In this document: positions 14,123-24,726 of the stretch, one piece after another
How the letters are laid out: each line of letters begins with the position of its first letter
Numbering within the stretch: position 1 is the stretch's first letter
DNA from: Bacteroidales bacterium
GTDB lineage: Bacteria; Bacteroidota; Bacteroidia; Bacteroidales; UBA932
NCBI GenBank assembly: GCA_017471045.1
Contig: JAFUWZ010000040.1
Coordinates: 1-34,959 of the forward strand
Length of the DNA: 34,959 bases
Direction of reading: 5' to 3'
Notes under the pieces: model-generated
Databases searched by the model: none
What the model saw: the letters and a program-made list of their open reading frames with translations, nothing else
What the model was told of the DNA's origin: nothing
Position numbers and translations under genes: made by a program

Positions 14123-15406
14123 ATGAACGACAAAAACATCAGCCTGCGCCTGATCGTGATGAACTTCCTCGAGTTCGCAGTCTGGGGCGCCTATCTCACC
14201 TCCATGGGCAGTTTCCTCGCCAAGTCCGGCCTCGGGCCGCAGATCTGGCTTTTCTTCGCCACCCAGGGCTTCGTCTCGATCTTCATGCCGGCCCTGATGG
14301 GCATCGTGGCGGACAAGTGGATCCCCGCCCAGAAGGTGCTTTCGCTCTGTCAGGGACTCGCCGGCCTGTTCATGATCGGTGCGGGACTGTATGCCCGCAG
14401 CGCCGGGGCTGCCATCCAGTTCGGCCCGCTCTATACGATGTATGCGCTGAGCGTCGCCTTCTTCATGCCGACGATCGCCATTTCCAATTCCGTCGCATTC
14501 AACGCCCTGGAAAAGGCAGGCAAGGATCCGGTCAAGGACTTCCCCCCGATCCGGGTGTTCGGTACGATCGGCTTCATCTGCAGCATGCTCTTTGTCAACT
14601 TCGTCCGGAACGGGCAGGGCGTGCAGTTCCAGCATTCCTATGAGCAGTTCCTAATGTCGGGCATTCTGAGCCTCGTGCTCTGCGGCTACGCGCTGACGCT
14701 GCCCAACTGCCCGTGCAAGCCGAAGTCGGCCGGCACGCAGTCGTTCGCCGAGGCGACGGGCCTGAGCGCCTTCAAACTTTTCAAGGAGGGTCAGTTCGCC
14801 GTATTCTTCATCTTCTCGATGCTGCTGGGCGCCTCGCTCCAGATCACCAACGGCTACGCCAACACCTTCATCACTTCGTTCAAGGACAATCCGATGTATT
14901 CCAACGCCTGGGGCGCGAACAACGCCAACGCGCTGATCTCGCTGAGCCAGGTTTCCGAAACCCTGTGTATCCTGCTGATTCCCTTCTTCATGAAGAAGTT
15001 CGGTATCAAGAAAGTAATGCTGATCGCGATGTTCGCATGGGTGTTCCGCTTCGGTTTCTTCGGGGCGGGCAACCCGGGCGCCGGCGTGTGGATGTTCATC
15101 CTGAGCTGCATCGTCTATGGCGTGGCGTTCGATTTCTTCAACATCTCCGGCTCGCTGTATGTCAACGAGAATACGGACAAGGACATCCGGTCCTCGGCGC
15201 AAGGCCTGTTCATGCTGATGACGAACGGCCTGGGAGCTTCGATCGGTACCTGGGCGGCCGGCAAGGTGGTCAACCACTTCGTGTACAATGCCGCAGAGCC
15301 GTCCTGGAGCACGGCCTGGTACATTTTTGCCGCCTACTCGCTCCTCGTCGGCCTCCTCTTCATGATCTTCTTCAAGGATCCGCAGAAGGGTAAGAAAGCC
15401 GCATAG
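14123..15406 (+). CDS. Nucleoside permease, NupG-type MFS transporter
   Basis: This is a 427-residue inner-membrane transporter with about twelve hydrophobic segments. The start RLIVMNFLEFAVWGAYLTSM, then QGFVSIFMPALMGIVADKWI, is characteristic of the NupG/XapB nucleoside:proton symporter family. Relatives import purine and pyrimidine nucleosides. SSAQGLFMLMTNGLGASIGT near the C-terminus is also family-like. Beside tgt and in a window rich in nucleotide genes, a salvage role with the hpt-adk fusion is plausible but inferred. Its stop faces the GH130 gene, with a large hairpin between them. Confidence 0.87.
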   Translation: MNDKNISLRLIVMNFLEFAVWGAYLTSMGSFLAKSGLGPQIWLFFATQGFVSIFMPALMGIVADKWIPAQKVLSLCQGLAGLFMIGAGLYARSAGAAIQFGPLYTMYALSVAFFMPTIAISNSVAFNALEKAGKDPVKDFPPIRVFGTIGFICSMLFVNFVRNGQGVQFQHSYEQFLMSGILSLVLCGYALTLPNCPCKPKSAGTQSFAEATGLSAFKLFKEGQFAVFFIFSMLLGASLQITNGYANTFITSFKDNPMYSNAWGANNANALISLSQVSETLCILLIPFFMKKFGIKKVMLIAMFAWVFRFGFFGAGNPGAGVWMFILSCIVYGVAFDFFNISGSLYVNENTDKDIRSSAQGLFMLMTNGLGASIGTWAAGKVVNHFVYNAAEPSWSTAWYIFAAYSLLVGLLFMIFFKDPQKGKKAA

Positions 15407-15427
15407 CGTCCGTGTACGACAAGCGCA

Positions 15428-15485
15428 CTGCGCTGTTTTGAAAGCTGAAAAGGACCCTTCGGGGAAAGCTTTCAAAACAGCGCAG
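15428..15485. terminator. Large inverted repeat between convergent genes, likely bidirectional terminator
   Basis: The arms 15428-15446 and 15467-15485 are perfect inverted copies of 19 bp (CTGCGCTGTTTTGAAAGCT and its complement), separated by a 20-nt spacer that itself contains CCCTTCGGG. A further AAGCG outside the left arm can pair with CGCTT outside the right. It lies between the nucleoside permease stop (15406) and the GH130 stop (15520), so it can terminate both. The stem is longer than typical terminators, and the T-runs lie within the arms, so it may instead be a mobile palindromic repeat. Confidence 0.6.
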
Positions 15486-15519
15486 CGCCGCTTTTGCGAA
15501 GGCAGTCGCCAAGTGGAGC

Positions 15520-16500
15520 CTAGACGATGCTGTGGGCCTGGGTCCAAGCAACGATTTCGGGGACGTAGCCGAAAGCGAGGCCGGTGACGGAGTCGGCGCA
15601 GCCATAATAGACGGCCAGGCGCCCCGTCCCGGGATCATGCAGCGCGGCGCACGGGAACGTCACGTTCGGCACATCGCCCGTACACTCATAGATCTCCCGC
15701 GGCGAGATCAGGTACGGGCCGCTGCGGGCAAGCACCTTCCACGGCTGCTCCAGGTCCAGGAGCGCCGATCCGAACGCATACACGTAGCCGTTGCACGAGC
15801 GCAGTACGCCGTGGTAGATCAGCAGCCAGCCGTCCGGCGTCTCAATCGGCACGGGCCCCGCCCCGATCTTCATGCACTGCCACGCGCTCACCTCGAACGG
15901 AGCCGGCGACATCACATGCCGGTGATGGCCCCAGAATTCAAGGTCCGGCGACTCCGAATAGAAGATGTCGCCGAATGCCGTATGCCCCGTGTCGCTCGGT
16001 CGGGACAGCATGGCGAAGCGACCTCCGATCTTCTTCGGAAACAGTACGCCGTTGCGGTTGTACGGCAGGAAAGCGTTTTCGCACTGGTGGAAGGTCTCAA
16101 AATCCTTCGTCCAGGCCACTCCGATCGTCGGGCCGAAATACCCGTTGCACCAAGTCACATAGTACACACCGTCAATCTCTGTCACCCGCGGATCATATCC
16201 ATACACCCACTCGGCCACCTCCGGATCCGCCCCGACCCGTTTGAAATCCTCCTCCTGGATCTCCCAGTGGATGCCATCCACCGAAAAGCCCACGTGGATC
16301 CGCATCCGGCGGTTCGTGTCATCGCAGCGGAAAACGCCCGCATAATGATACTTTCCCTTCTCGAACGGCACAACCGCCGAGTTGAAAATAGAATTGGACG
16401 TAGAAAGCAAGTTGCGCGGGATGATGGGATTCTTGGAGTACCGCCACATTATCTCGTTCGAACCGACGGGACGCTCCTCCCAGGGAAAGATCTTATTCAT
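15520..16500 (-). CDS. GH130-family glycoside phosphorylase
   Basis: The start is taken at ATG 16500 ([11 protein letters not shown]), which overlaps the permease stop by eight bases. A more upstream in-frame ATG at 16536 would overlap by 44. This gives 326 residues of a five-bladed GH130 propeller, with [32 protein letters not shown] (catalytic acid probably Asp103), [11 protein letters not shown] and [23 protein letters not shown]130 enzymes phosphorolyse beta-1,4- or beta-1,2-mannosides, giving mannose-1-phosphate. Subfamily and linkage cannot be fixed by eye. No signal peptide is seen, fitting cytoplasmic phosphorolysis of sugars brought in by the adjacent permease. A hydrolytic GH130 relative is possible. 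Confidence 0.88.
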   Translation of the reverse strand: MNKIFPWEERPVGSNEIMWRYSKNPIIPRNLLSTSNSIFNSAVVPFEKGKYHYAGVFRCDDTNRRMRIHVGFSVDGIHWEIQEEDFKRVGADPEVAEWVYGYDPRVTEIDGVYYVTWCNGYFGPTIGVAWTKDFETFHQCENAFLPYNRNGVLFPKKIGGRFAMLSRPSDTGHTAFGDIFYSESPDLEFWGHHRHVMSPAPFEVSAWQCMKIGAGPVPIETPDGWLLIYHGVLRSCNGYVYAFGSALLDLEQPWKVLARSGPYLISPREIYECTGDVPNVTFPCAALHDPGTGRLAVYYGCADSVTGLAFGYVPEIVAWTQAHSIV

Positions 16501-17782
16501 TGAGTGTATGTTTTTGATTGTCTTTTTTTGCCGCATCCGGGTGGGTGAACGGCACGAACCAGGTCATCAGGAAAGCAGGCACCGTCGCCAGCATCACAGC
16601 CAGGAAGAACCACTTGTAGCCCAGCGCATCGCTCAGGAAGCCCGACGCCATCCCCGTCACCATCACGGACAGGTTCATGATGCCGCTGGCAAAGGCATAA
16701 TGCGCCATCTGATGCGGACCCGGAGCCACCTGCTGCATCATGAAGAGCGTCAGGCCGACGAAGCCGAAACCATAACCGAAATACTCCAGCACGACACCTC
16801 CGCCTACCAGCCACATACTTTGCGGCTGCAGCCAGGCCAGGACGGCATACACGATGAACGGGACATTGAAGATGCAGCACAGCGTGAAGAGGGTCTTCTT
16901 CAAGCCCCGCGCCGCGATATAGTATCCTGCCAGCAAGGAGCCCAGCAGGAACGCCCCGGCCCCGAAGGTACCGTAATACAGGCCGATCTGCTCGTTGCTC
17001 AGGCCCAGCCCGCCGGCCGTCATGTCCGTCTTCAGGAAGAGCGGGACGATCTTCATCACGAAACCCTCGCCCAAGCGGTAGAGAATGATGAAGGCGATGT
17101 AATACCAGATGTGCTTCTTCTGGAAGAAGGACACGATCACCTCCCTCAGTTCACGCAAGACCTTGTCCATCGAGCCGCCCTGCGCAGGCGCTTGCGTGCT
17201 GGGCAGTGCCCGGATGTGATACAGGCCCAGCAGGACCAGCATCGCGCCGATCATCCCGAACACGATGCTCCAGGAGGTCGCGACGCCGAACCGCCCGAAC
17301 AGCCGCCCGGCCAGCCAGACCAGCCCGCCCGTCGCCACCAGCTTGGCGAGGTTGTAGAAAGCGCCTTGCCAGCCGATGTATTTGGACTGGTTCTCATTGT
17401 CCAGCTCGGACATATAGACGCCGTCCGCCACGATATCGTGCGTAGCTCCGCTGAAGGCGATCACGGCCAGCAGTGCGATACAGACCGCAAAGAACGACGG
17501 CAGATGCAGGGCGAAGGCCACCAGGCCGAAGAGCACGCCGCTCAGGATCTGGGTCAGGATGACGAAAAACTTCTTGGTCCTGTACAGTTCCAGGATGGGG
17601 CTCCAAAGGAACTTGATCGTCCAGGGCCACATGATCAGCGAAGTCCAGAAGGCGATCTGGGCGTCGCTGACCTGCAGGTCCTTGAACATCACGGCCGAGA
17701 CCATATTGAGAACCACGAAAGGCAGTCCCATCGCGAAATACAGGGTCGGCACCCATTTCAGAGGAGAAGGATTCCTGCTCAT
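16493..17782 (-). CDS. MFS permease, probable oligosaccharide importer
   Basis: This is a 429-residue inner-membrane transporter with about twelve helices, starting at [21 protein letters not shown] longer frame upstream to 17857 adds 25 residues that do not look like family sequence. Features include [20 protein letters not shown] after helix 2, [19 protein letters not shown], and a central cytoplasmic loop near [12 protein letters not shown]. It resembles the AmpG-like permeases that accompany GH130 mannoside phosphorylases in Bacteroidetes. Together with the overlapping downstream GH130 gene it likely imports a manno-oligosaccharide for phosphorolysis. That substrate is inferred from the neighbour only. 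Confidence 0.85.
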   Translation of the reverse strand: MSRNPSPLKWVPTLYFAMGLPFVVLNMVSAVMFKDLQVSDAQIAFWTSLIMWPWTIKFLWSPILELYRTKKFFVILTQILSGVLFGLVAFALHLPSFFAVCIALLAVIAFSGATHDIVADGVYMSELDNENQSKYIGWQGAFYNLAKLVATGGLVWLAGRLFGRFGVATSWSIVFGMIGAMLVLLGLYHIRALPSTQAPAQGGSMDKVLRELREVIVSFFQKKHIWYYIAFIILYRLGEGFVMKIVPLFLKTDMTAGGLGLSNEQIGLYYGTFGAGAFLLGSLLAGYYIAARGLKKTLFTLCCIFNVPFIVYAVLAWLQPQSMWLVGGGVVLEYFGYGFGFVGLTLFMMQQVAPGPHQMAHYAFASGIMNLSVMVTGMASGFLSDALGYKWFFLAVMLATVPAFLMTWFVPFTHPDAAKKDNQKHTLNE

Positions 17783-17795
17783 CAAAGACAGGTTG

Positions 17796-17921
17796 CTAAG
17801 GAATTCTGGGAACGATACGGCCGCCGTCGGCCGTCCGGACATGGGCCGGCAACTCATTGGCCTGACCGGGGAGGACCAGGAAGGTATGCTGGCGCGCCAC
17901 CACGCAGAGCGTTCTTTTCAT
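17796..17921 (-). CDS. Possible 41-residue small protein between folD and the permease gene
   Basis: An ATG at 17921, eight bases after the folD stop and preceded by AGGCAAAT, opens a 41-codon frame ending at 17796. The product begins MKRTLCVVARQHTFLVLPGQ and ends TADGGRIVPRIP, with a TAG stop. It fills almost the whole 147-bp gap. Nothing is recognised in it. It could be a real small protein at the end of the purine operon, a decayed gene end or chance. Conservation would decide. Confidence 0.3.
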   Translation of the reverse strand: MKRTLCVVARQHTFLVLPGQANELPAHVRTADGGRIVPRIP

Positions 17922-17929
17922 ATTTGCCT

Positions 17930-18772
<843 letters not shown>

Positions 18773-18775
18773 AAC

Positions 18776-20026
18776 TTAATCCAATGCACAGTGTGCGATA
18801 TCGTGGCGGTAGAAAAGATGGTCACACTCGATTTGGGCCACTTCGCGATACACCTTCCCGCGGGCTTCGGCGATGGAGGGACCTTCGGCGATGACCATCA
18901 GGACGCGGCCGCCGTTCGTGACGAGCTGGCCGTCCTTGAAGGCGGTGCCCATGTGGACAATGCGCGCCTCGACCGGGTCCAGGTTCTTGATGGCGAAACC
19001 CTTCTGATAAGAGCCCGGGTAGCCTTTGGATGCGAGGACGACCCCCAGGGAGAAAGCACTCCGCCAGACGGGAGCTTCCATCTCGCGGCCGGTGGCGACG
19101 GCCTCGAAGATGTCGTAGATGTCACTTTCGAGCAGCGGCAGCACGACTTCCGTCTCCGGATCGCCGAAACGGGCGTTGAACTCGATCACCTTGATGCCTT
19201 CCGGCGTCTTCATCAAGCCCCCGTACAGGACGCCGGAGAGCGGGCGGCCTTCGGAGACCATCGCCTCCGCAGCCTTGCACAGGATCTCCTTGTAAGCGAA
19301 TTCGCGGTCCGCTTCCGTAATGAACGGCAAACCCGTGTACGCGCCCATGCCGCCGGTATTCGGCCCCTTGTCACCGTCAAAGGCGCGTTTATGGTCCTGG
19401 GACAGCGGCATCGGATAGACACGGCTCCCGTCGACAAAGCAGAGGAAGGAGAATTCCGGTCCGGTGAGGTAATCCTCGACCACGACGCGTCCTTCGCCGA
19501 AACTGTGGTCCAGGAGCATGTCGGCCAGGGCGGCCCTCGCTTCCTCAAGGTTCTGCGCGACCACCACGCCCTTTCCGGCGGCGAGGCCATCATACTTGAG
19601 GACGGACGGGAACGGACGGGATGAGACATAGGCCAAAGCCTTGTCGTAATCCGAGAAGGCTTCGTAGGCCGCCGTCGGGATGCCGTATCGGGCCATGAGC
19701 CGCTTGGCGAACTCCTTGGAGCTCTCGATGGCGGTGGCGGCCTTCGTATGGCCGAAAACCTTCAAGCCGGCCGCCCGGAAAACATCGACGATGCCGGCGG
19801 CAAGCGAAGCCTCCGGCCCGACGACGGTCAGATCGACTTGGTTTTCCCGGGCGAAAGACAGCAGTCCCGCCACATCGGTATCTTTCAGCGGGACGTTGAT
19901 CGCCTGCTGGCCGATACCGGCGTTTCCGGGGGCGCAGTAGATCTTTTCAACCTGCGGGCTGCGGCGCAAGGCATCCACGATGGCATGCTCGCGACCGCCG
20001 CCGCCGATAACGAGTACACTTTTCAT
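18776..20026 (-). CDS. purD: Phosphoribosylamine--glycine ligase (GAR synthetase)
   Basis: This 416-residue ATP-grasp enzyme joins phosphoribosylamine and glycine to GAR, step 2 of purine synthesis. The start is the ATG at 20026 (MKSVLVIGGGGREHAIVDAL). A TTG three codons earlier, overlapping the purH stop, is less likely. Motifs include NAGIGQQAINVPL, VGPEASLAAGIVD, the ATP-grasp segments VLKYDGLAAGKGVVVA and GPEFSFLCFVDG, GPNTGGMGAYTGLPFI and FNARFGDPETEVVLPLL. Its substrate phosphoribosylamine is unstable. If PurF upstream is ammonia-dependent, the operon would still make it by the phosphoribosyltransfer reaction. Confidence 0.96.
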   Translation of the reverse strand: MKSVLVIGGGGREHAIVDALRRSPQVEKIYCAPGNAGIGQQAINVPLKDTDVAGLLSFARENQVDLTVVGPEASLAAGIVDVFRAAGLKVFGHTKAATAIESSKEFAKRLMARYGIPTAAYEAFSDYDKALAYVSSRPFPSVLKYDGLAAGKGVVVAQNLEEARAALADMLLDHSFGEGRVVVEDYLTGPEFSFLCFVDGSRVYPMPLSQDHKRAFDGDKGPNTGGMGAYTGLPFITEADREFAYKEILCKAAEAMVSEGRPLSGVLYGGLMKTPEGIKVIEFNARFGDPETEVVLPLLESDIYDIFEAVATGREMEAPVWRSAFSLGVVLASKGYPGSYQKGFAIKNLDPVEARIVHMGTAFKDGQLVTNGGRVLMVIAEGPSIAEARGKVYREVAQIECDHLFYRHDIAHCALD

Positions 20027-20031
20027 GACGC

Positions 20032-21594
20032 TCAATGTTTGAAATGTCTCATGCCCGTGAAGAGCATCGTAATGCCGTGCTTGTCAGCCTCTTCGACCGA
20101 CTCGGCATCCCGGACGCTGCCGCCGGGCTGCACAATGGCGCCCACGCCGTATTCCGCGGCCATCGCGACGCTGTCCCCGAAGGGGAAGAAGCCGTCGGAG
20201 CCGAGCACGACGCCGGCCTGACGGATGTCGCAGCCCCGCTGGGCAAGCGAAGCCTGGGCCGCTTCGAGGGCGATCTTGGCGGAGCCTACCCGGTTCATCT
20301 GACCGGCTCCCACGCCCAGCGTCGCTCCGTCCTTGACCACGACGATGGCATTGGACTTGACGTGCTTGACGATGCGCCAGGCAAACTGCAGGTCCGTCAT
20401 CTGGGCCTCGGTGGGCTGCACCTTCGTGACGCACATCCCGGGATCGAGGGGCTTCGTGACCAGGTCCTGGTCCTGCACCAGCAAGCCGCCGGTGACGGAG
20501 ACATATTGCTTGCGGACGATACCGTCGTCCTTCATGTCCACCTGCAGGAGACGGAGATTCTTCTTGGTGCAAAGGATCTCAAGCGCCTCGGCCGAGAAGG
20601 AAGGAGCCATGATGATCTCCAGGAAAATGGGCTTCATCAGGGCGGCCGCCTCCGCGTTGACTTCGCAGTTGGTGGCGACGATGCCGCCGAAGATGCTGAC
20701 CTTGTCGGCCTCATAGGCCTTGGTCCAGGCATCCACGACATCCGCTCCGATCGCGGCACCGCAGGGGTTCATGTGCTTCAGGCCCACGCAGAACGGCGTG
20801 TCGCCGAACTCCCGGACGATGCTCAAAGCCGCATTGGCATCCTGGATGTTGTTGTAGGAAAGCTCCTTGCCGTTGAGCTGGACCGCACTGGCCAGCGAGA
20901 AGGGCACCGGCTCGGAGGCCGCGTAGAACTTGGCTTCCTGGTGGGGGTTCTCCCCGTAACGAAGCCCCTGCTTGAGGTCGTATTCGAGGAAGAGTTTCTC
21001 GTTCAGGCCGGCCTGGGCACGCATATAGGCCGCGATCATCATGTCATACTCGGCCGTATGGGTGTAAGCCTTGGCGGAGAGTTTGAGGCGCGTCTCCTGC
21101 GACGTGGTACCATTCGAGCGGAGCTCGTCCAAGACAGTGGGATAATCGGCCGGCTGGCATACGATCGTGACGTCGCGCCAGTTCTTGGCCGCGCTGCGGA
21201 CCATCGAGGGGCCGCCGATGTCGATGTTCTCGATGGCGTCCTCCAGGGTCACGTCCGGTTTGGCGATGGTCTGCTTGAAAGGATAGAGGTTGACACAGAC
21301 CAGGTCAATCGTCTCGATCGCGTTCGCGGCGAGGGTTTCCATGTGTTCGGGCAGTTCGCGACGGGCCAGGATGCCGCCGTGAACCTTCGGGTGCAGGGTT
21401 TTGACCCGGCCGTCGAGGATCTCCGGGAAGCCGGTCACCTCGCTGATGCCGATGGTCCTGACCCCTTCTTGTTCCAACAGGCGCTGCGTACCGCCGGTGG
21501 CGATGATCTCCCATCCGAGATCCACCAGGCCTTTGACAAACTCGACAAGACCCGTCTTGTCGCTGACACTTACCAATGCTCTTTTATGACTCAT
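20032..21594 (-). CDS. purH: AICAR transformylase/IMP cyclohydrolase
   Basis: This 520-residue bifunctional enzyme formylates AICAR with 10-formyl-THF and closes the ring to IMP, the last two steps of the pathway. The N-terminal IMP cyclohydrolase domain shows [33 protein letters not shown] and [19 protein letters not shown]. The C-terminal transformylase has [14 protein letters not shown], the catalytic KHMNPCGAA and the terminal [19 protein letters not shown]. The length is normal. It starts nine bases after purM. Confidence 0.97.
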   Translation of the reverse strand: MSHKRALVSVSDKTGLVEFVKGLVDLGWEIIATGGTQRLLEQEGVRTIGISEVTGFPEILDGRVKTLHPKVHGGILARRELPEHMETLAANAIETIDLVCVNLYPFKQTIAKPDVTLEDAIENIDIGGPSMVRSAAKNWRDVTIVCQPADYPTVLDELRSNGTTSQETRLKLSAKAYTHTAEYDMMIAAYMRAQAGLNEKLFLEYDLKQGLRYGENPHQEAKFYAASEPVPFSLASAVQLNGKELSYNNIQDANAALSIVREFGDTPFCVGLKHMNPCGAAIGADVVDAWTKAYEADKVSIFGGIVATNCEVNAEAAALMKPIFLEIIMAPSFSAEALEILCTKKNLRLLQVDMKDDGIVRKQYVSVTGGLLVQDQDLVTKPLDPGMCVTKVQPTEAQMTDLQFAWRIVKHVKSNAIVVVKDGATLGVGAGQMNRVGSAKIALEAAQASLAQRGCDIRQAGVVLGSDGFFPFGDSVAMAAEYGVGAIVQPGGSVRDAESVEEADKHGITMLFTGMRHFKH

Positions 21595-21603
21595 ATTCTA
21601 GGA

Positions 21604-22635
21604 TTATTGCAAGATGATATTGACTCCGGGGACGTCGGTGACGCGGCCGATGACGGACGCCTTTTCGCCGCAGGCGGAGAGGATGCCGATGGCTTTCTGC
21701 GCCTCGGACTCGTCCAGCACGGCGATCATGCCGATCCCCATATTGAAGATGTTGAACATTTCGCGGTGCGGGACGCTGCCCCACTTTTCCAGCATCCGGA
21801 AGACCGGCAGGATCTCCCAGCTGCCCTCGCAGATCTCCAGGCCCTGGCCGGGCTGGAGCACGCGCGGGATATTCTCGTCGAAACCGCCGCCCGTGATGTG
21901 GCAGATCCCATGCACGTCGCAGGCGCGGATGACTTCCAGCATCTGCTTGACATAGATCCGCGTCGGCGTGAGCAGGACTTCGCCGAGCTGACGGCCGCCG
22001 AACTCGGGGATGGCGTCCGTGTAATTCAGGCCGGCATCCGTGACGATCTTGCGCACCAGGCTGAAGCCGTTGGAATGCACACCCGTCGAGGCGATGCCGA
22101 CGAGCACGTCGCCGACCTTGACCTTGCTGCCGTCGATCAACTTGGATTTCTCGACCACGCCCGTCGTATAACCGGCGATGTCATATTCGCCGTCGGCGTA
22201 CATCCCGGGCATCTCGGCCGTCTCGCCGCCCACCAGGGCGCAGCCCGCCTGGCGGCAGCCTTCCGCCACACCGGCGACGATCGCTTCGACCTTCCCGGGC
22301 ACATTGTGTCCCAGGGCGACGTAGTCCAGGAAGAAGAGCGGTTCGGCGCCCTGTGCGAGGACGTCGTTGACACACATGGCGACCGCATCGATACCGATCG
22401 TGTCGTGCTTGTCCAGGGCAAAGGCGATCTTGAGCTTGGTGCCCACGCCGTCGGTCCCGCTGACCAGCACCGGCTCCCGGATTCCGAGGACGGAGAGGTC
22501 GAACATGCCGCCGAAAGAGCCGATGCTTCCCATCGAACCGGCGCGGGCCGTCGAGGCGACGTGCTGTTTGATGCGGCGGACCACTTCATAGCCGGCCTCG
22601 AGGTTCACGCCGGCGTTTTCATACGTTTTGGCCAT
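21604..22635 (-). CDS. purM: Phosphoribosylformylglycinamidine cyclo-ligase (AIR synthetase)
   Basis: This 343-residue enzyme uses ATP to close FGAM to AIR, step 5. Motifs of the PurM/PurL superfamily are clear: the N-terminal [85 protein letters not shown] and [16 protein letters not shown]. The length matches the family. It starts five bases after the purF stop. Confidence 0.97.
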   Translation of the reverse strand: MAKTYENAGVNLEAGYEVVRRIKQHVASTARAGSMGSIGSFGGMFDLSVLGIREPVLVSGTDGVGTKLKIAFALDKHDTIGIDAVAMCVNDVLAQGAEPLFFLDYVALGHNVPGKVEAIVAGVAEGCRQAGCALVGGETAEMPGMYADGEYDIAGYTTGVVEKSKLIDGSKVKVGDVLVGIASTGVHSNGFSLVRKIVTDAGLNYTDAIPEFGGRQLGEVLLTPTRIYVKQMLEVIRACDVHGICHITGGGFDENIPRVLQPGQGLEICEGSWEILPVFRMLEKWGSVPHREMFNIFNMGIGMIAVLDESEAQKAIGILSACGEKASVIGRVTDVPGVNIILQ

Positions 22636-22640
22636 ATCGT

Positions 22641-23999
22641 TTAATCGTTGATTGCGTCATCATTGTACAGGACCGTGGGATATTCGCCCGTAAAGCAGGC
22701 CTGGCAGGGATCCGCGCAGCCAAAGCACGAGGCGCGGGTGGATTCGGGACTGAGGTAGCCCAGCGAATCGGCACCGATCGCCTCCCGCGCCTGTTCCAGG
22801 CTGCGGCTTGAGCAGAGGAGTTCCTCCTTGGTGGACGTGTCCACGCCGTAATAGCAGGGGAAACGCATCATCGGACTGGCAATGCGCACGTGTACTTCCG
22901 TCGCCCCGGCCTCCCGCAGCATGCGGACGATCTTGAGCGAGGTCGTGCCGCGCACGATGCTGTCGTCCACCAGGACGATGCGCCTGCCGCGGACGATATC
23001 CTCGACCGGGGATAGTTTCATCTTCACGCCCAGTTCGCGCACCTCCTGGATGGGCTCGATGAAGGTGCGGCCGACGTATTTGTGCTTGATCAGGCCCATC
23101 TCATACGGGATGCCGCTCTCCTGGCTGTAGCCCATGGCGGCAGAGAGGCTGGACTCCGGCACGCCGACCACGATGTCCGCCTCCACGGGGCATTCGCGGT
23201 ACAGGCGGCGGCCCGCCTCCTCGCGGTATAGGTGGACGTTGCAGCCGTCGATGTTGCTGTCCGGACGGGCGTAGTAGATGTATTCCATCGCGCACATCCG
23301 GTGCTTCTGGAATTGGGAATAGCGGTTGGAACGAAGCCCGTGGGCATCCAGGGTGACCACTTCGCCCGGTTCGACATCCCGAAGGAACTTGGCGCCCATG
23401 ATCCCGAAGGCACAGGACTCGCTGCCGACGACATAACCGTCGCCCAGCGTCCCGATCACCAGCGGTTTGATGCCGTATTTGTCGCGGCAGGCATAGATGC
23501 GGTTCTTGGTCATCACGAGAATCGAAAAACCACCCTCGATCATATTGAGGGCCTTGAGGATGTTGACGATGCGGTCTTCGCCGTTGTTCTTCTTGATCAG
23601 GTGGGCAAAGATCTCACTGTCCGTCGCCGTCTGGAAGATGATGCCGCGCTTTTCGAGCAGCATCTCGATCTGCCTGGCGTTGATGAAATTGCCGTCGCAG
23701 GCCACCGCGAAGTCTCCCTTGGTCTGGTAGAACAGGATGGGATCGACATTGTCCAGGCCTCCCTTGCGGACGTTGGCATACTTGACGCTGCCGATGCCGA
23801 TGCTGCCTTCCAGGCCCAGGACATTGCCGTCCGTGAACACCTCGCTGAGCAGTCCCAGACCCCGGTGCCGGCAGGGCTGTCCCTGCTCGTCGAAGGTGAC
23901 GATCCCGGCACCCTCCTGACCCCGGTGCTGGATATTGTGCAGGCCGTAATATAGATAAGTGGAGGCGTTCTTGACGCCATAAACACCGAGCACTCCCAT
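22641..23999 (-). CDS. purF: Amidophosphoribosyltransferase lacking the catalytic cysteine
   Basis: This 452-residue enzyme forms phosphoribosylamine from PRPP, the first committed purine step. The synthase half is intact: [10 protein letters not shown] (308-317), the PRPP loop [14 protein letters not shown] (341-354), and Cys236, Cys382, Cys432 and Cys435 at places matching the Fe-S ligands of Bacillus PurF. The glutaminase half is not. Relatives start (M)CGVFGI, where the Cys is the nucleophile; here the protein starts MGVLGVYG. A stop five codons upstream in frame excludes a hidden start. Glutamine-pocket residues also differ: HVRY has become SVKY (Lys73) and HNGN has become CDGN (Asp102). 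It is therefore probably ammonia-dependent. It begins one base after purC. Confidence 0.95.
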   Translation of the reverse strand: MGVLGVYGVKNASTYLYYGLHNIQHRGQEGAGIVTFDEQGQPCRHRGLGLLSEVFTDGNVLGLEGSIGIGSVKYANVRKGGLDNVDPILFYQTKGDFAVACDGNFINARQIEMLLEKRGIIFQTATDSEIFAHLIKKNNGEDRIVNILKALNMIEGGFSILVMTKNRIYACRDKYGIKPLVIGTLGDGYVVGSESCAFGIMGAKFLRDVEPGEVVTLDAHGLRSNRYSQFQKHRMCAMEYIYYARPDSNIDGCNVHLYREEAGRRLYRECPVEADIVVGVPESSLSAAMGYSQESGIPYEMGLIKHKYVGRTFIEPIQEVRELGVKMKLSPVEDIVRGRRIVLVDDSIVRGTTSLKIVRMLREAGATEVHVRIASPMMRFPCYYGVDTSTKEELLCSSRSLEQAREAIGADSLGYLSPESTRASCFGCADPCQACFTGEYPTVLYNDDAIND

Positions 24000-24000
24000 A

Positions 24001-24726
24001 TCAGTTCGTTCCTAAAACAGTTGTCAGTCGTTCGTATACATTCCGGTAAGAAGCGACCACGTCGCTCAAGTCCAGGCGGAAGCGGTCCTTGTCCAGCCGC
24101 TCACCGGTCCGCTCATCCCACAGGCGGGCGGTATCGGGGCTGATCTCGTCGGACAGGATGATCTGTCCGTTGTCCGTCGCCCGGCCGAACTCGATCTTCA
24201 CGTCGACCAGTTCGATCCCGACCTGATGGAAGAGTCCTTTCAGCAGGCTGTTGGCCTTCTTCGCCTCGGCGATCATGTTCCCGACCTCCTCATAATTGAC
24301 CAGCCCGAGCGCGACGGCCAGGTCCGGATTGATGAACGGGTCATCCAATTCGTCGTCGTTGTAGCGCAGCTCGACGATCAGGTTGTCCGGCTGGAAGCCC
24401 TCTTCGATCCCGAGACGGGCCGCCAGCGAGCCGGCCACCCGGTTGCGCACGATGAATTCGATCGGGATGATCTCGATCTTGCGGCAGAGCTGTTCGTTCT
24501 CTCCGATCCGCTCCAGGAAATGGTTCGGCACTCCCTGCCCGCCGAGATAGCCCAGCAGCAGGGCCGAAATTTGGTTGTCGAGAGCGCCCTTCCCCTCGAA
24601 GCGGGCCCGTTTGACGTTGTTGAACGCCACGGTCACGTCCTTGTACCGGACGATGACCTTATCGGGATCATCGGTGGCGAAAATCTGTTTTTCGTTACCG
24701 TTGAGGATAAGTTCCTTTTTCATCAT
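24001..24726 (-). CDS. purC: Phosphoribosylaminoimidazole-succinocarboxamide synthase
   Basis: This 241-residue SAICAR synthetase joins CAIR and aspartate with ATP. Motifs include the N-terminal KQIFATDDPDKVIVRYKDVT, the KRARFEGKGALDNQIS segment, the substrate motif IEFIVRNRVAGSLAARLGIE and KIEFGRATDNGQIILSDEIS with TARLWDE. The length is normal for the short bacterial form. The start codon overlaps the purL stop by four bases (ATGA), indicating translational coupling. Confidence 0.97.
   Translation of the reverse strand: MMKKELILNGNEKQIFATDDPDKVIVRYKDVTVAFNNVKRARFEGKGALDNQISALLLGYLGGQGVPNHFLERIGENEQLCRKIEIIPIEFIVRNRVAGSLAARLGIEEGFQPDNLIVELRYNDDELDDPFINPDLAVALGLVNYEEVGNMIAEAKKANSLLKGLFHQVGIELVDVKIEFGRATDNGQIILSDEISPDTARLWDERTGERLDKDRFRLDLSDVVASYRNVYERLTTVLGTN

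Noticed and set aside
20027-20035. TTG start for purD overlapping the purH stop
   Set aside because: The ATG three codons later gives the standard N-terminus (MKSVLVIGGGG). The overlap alone is weak evidence.
20035-22644. 869-codon open frame on the plus strand opposite purH and purM
   Set aside because: Antisense shadow of two complete purine genes. No domain, start context or promoter supports it.
23990-24012. A hidden upstream start that would give PurF a cysteine
   Set aside because: In frame, the codons before the ATG are GAA CGA ACT GAT preceded by TAG, so no Cys codon and no alternative start is available.
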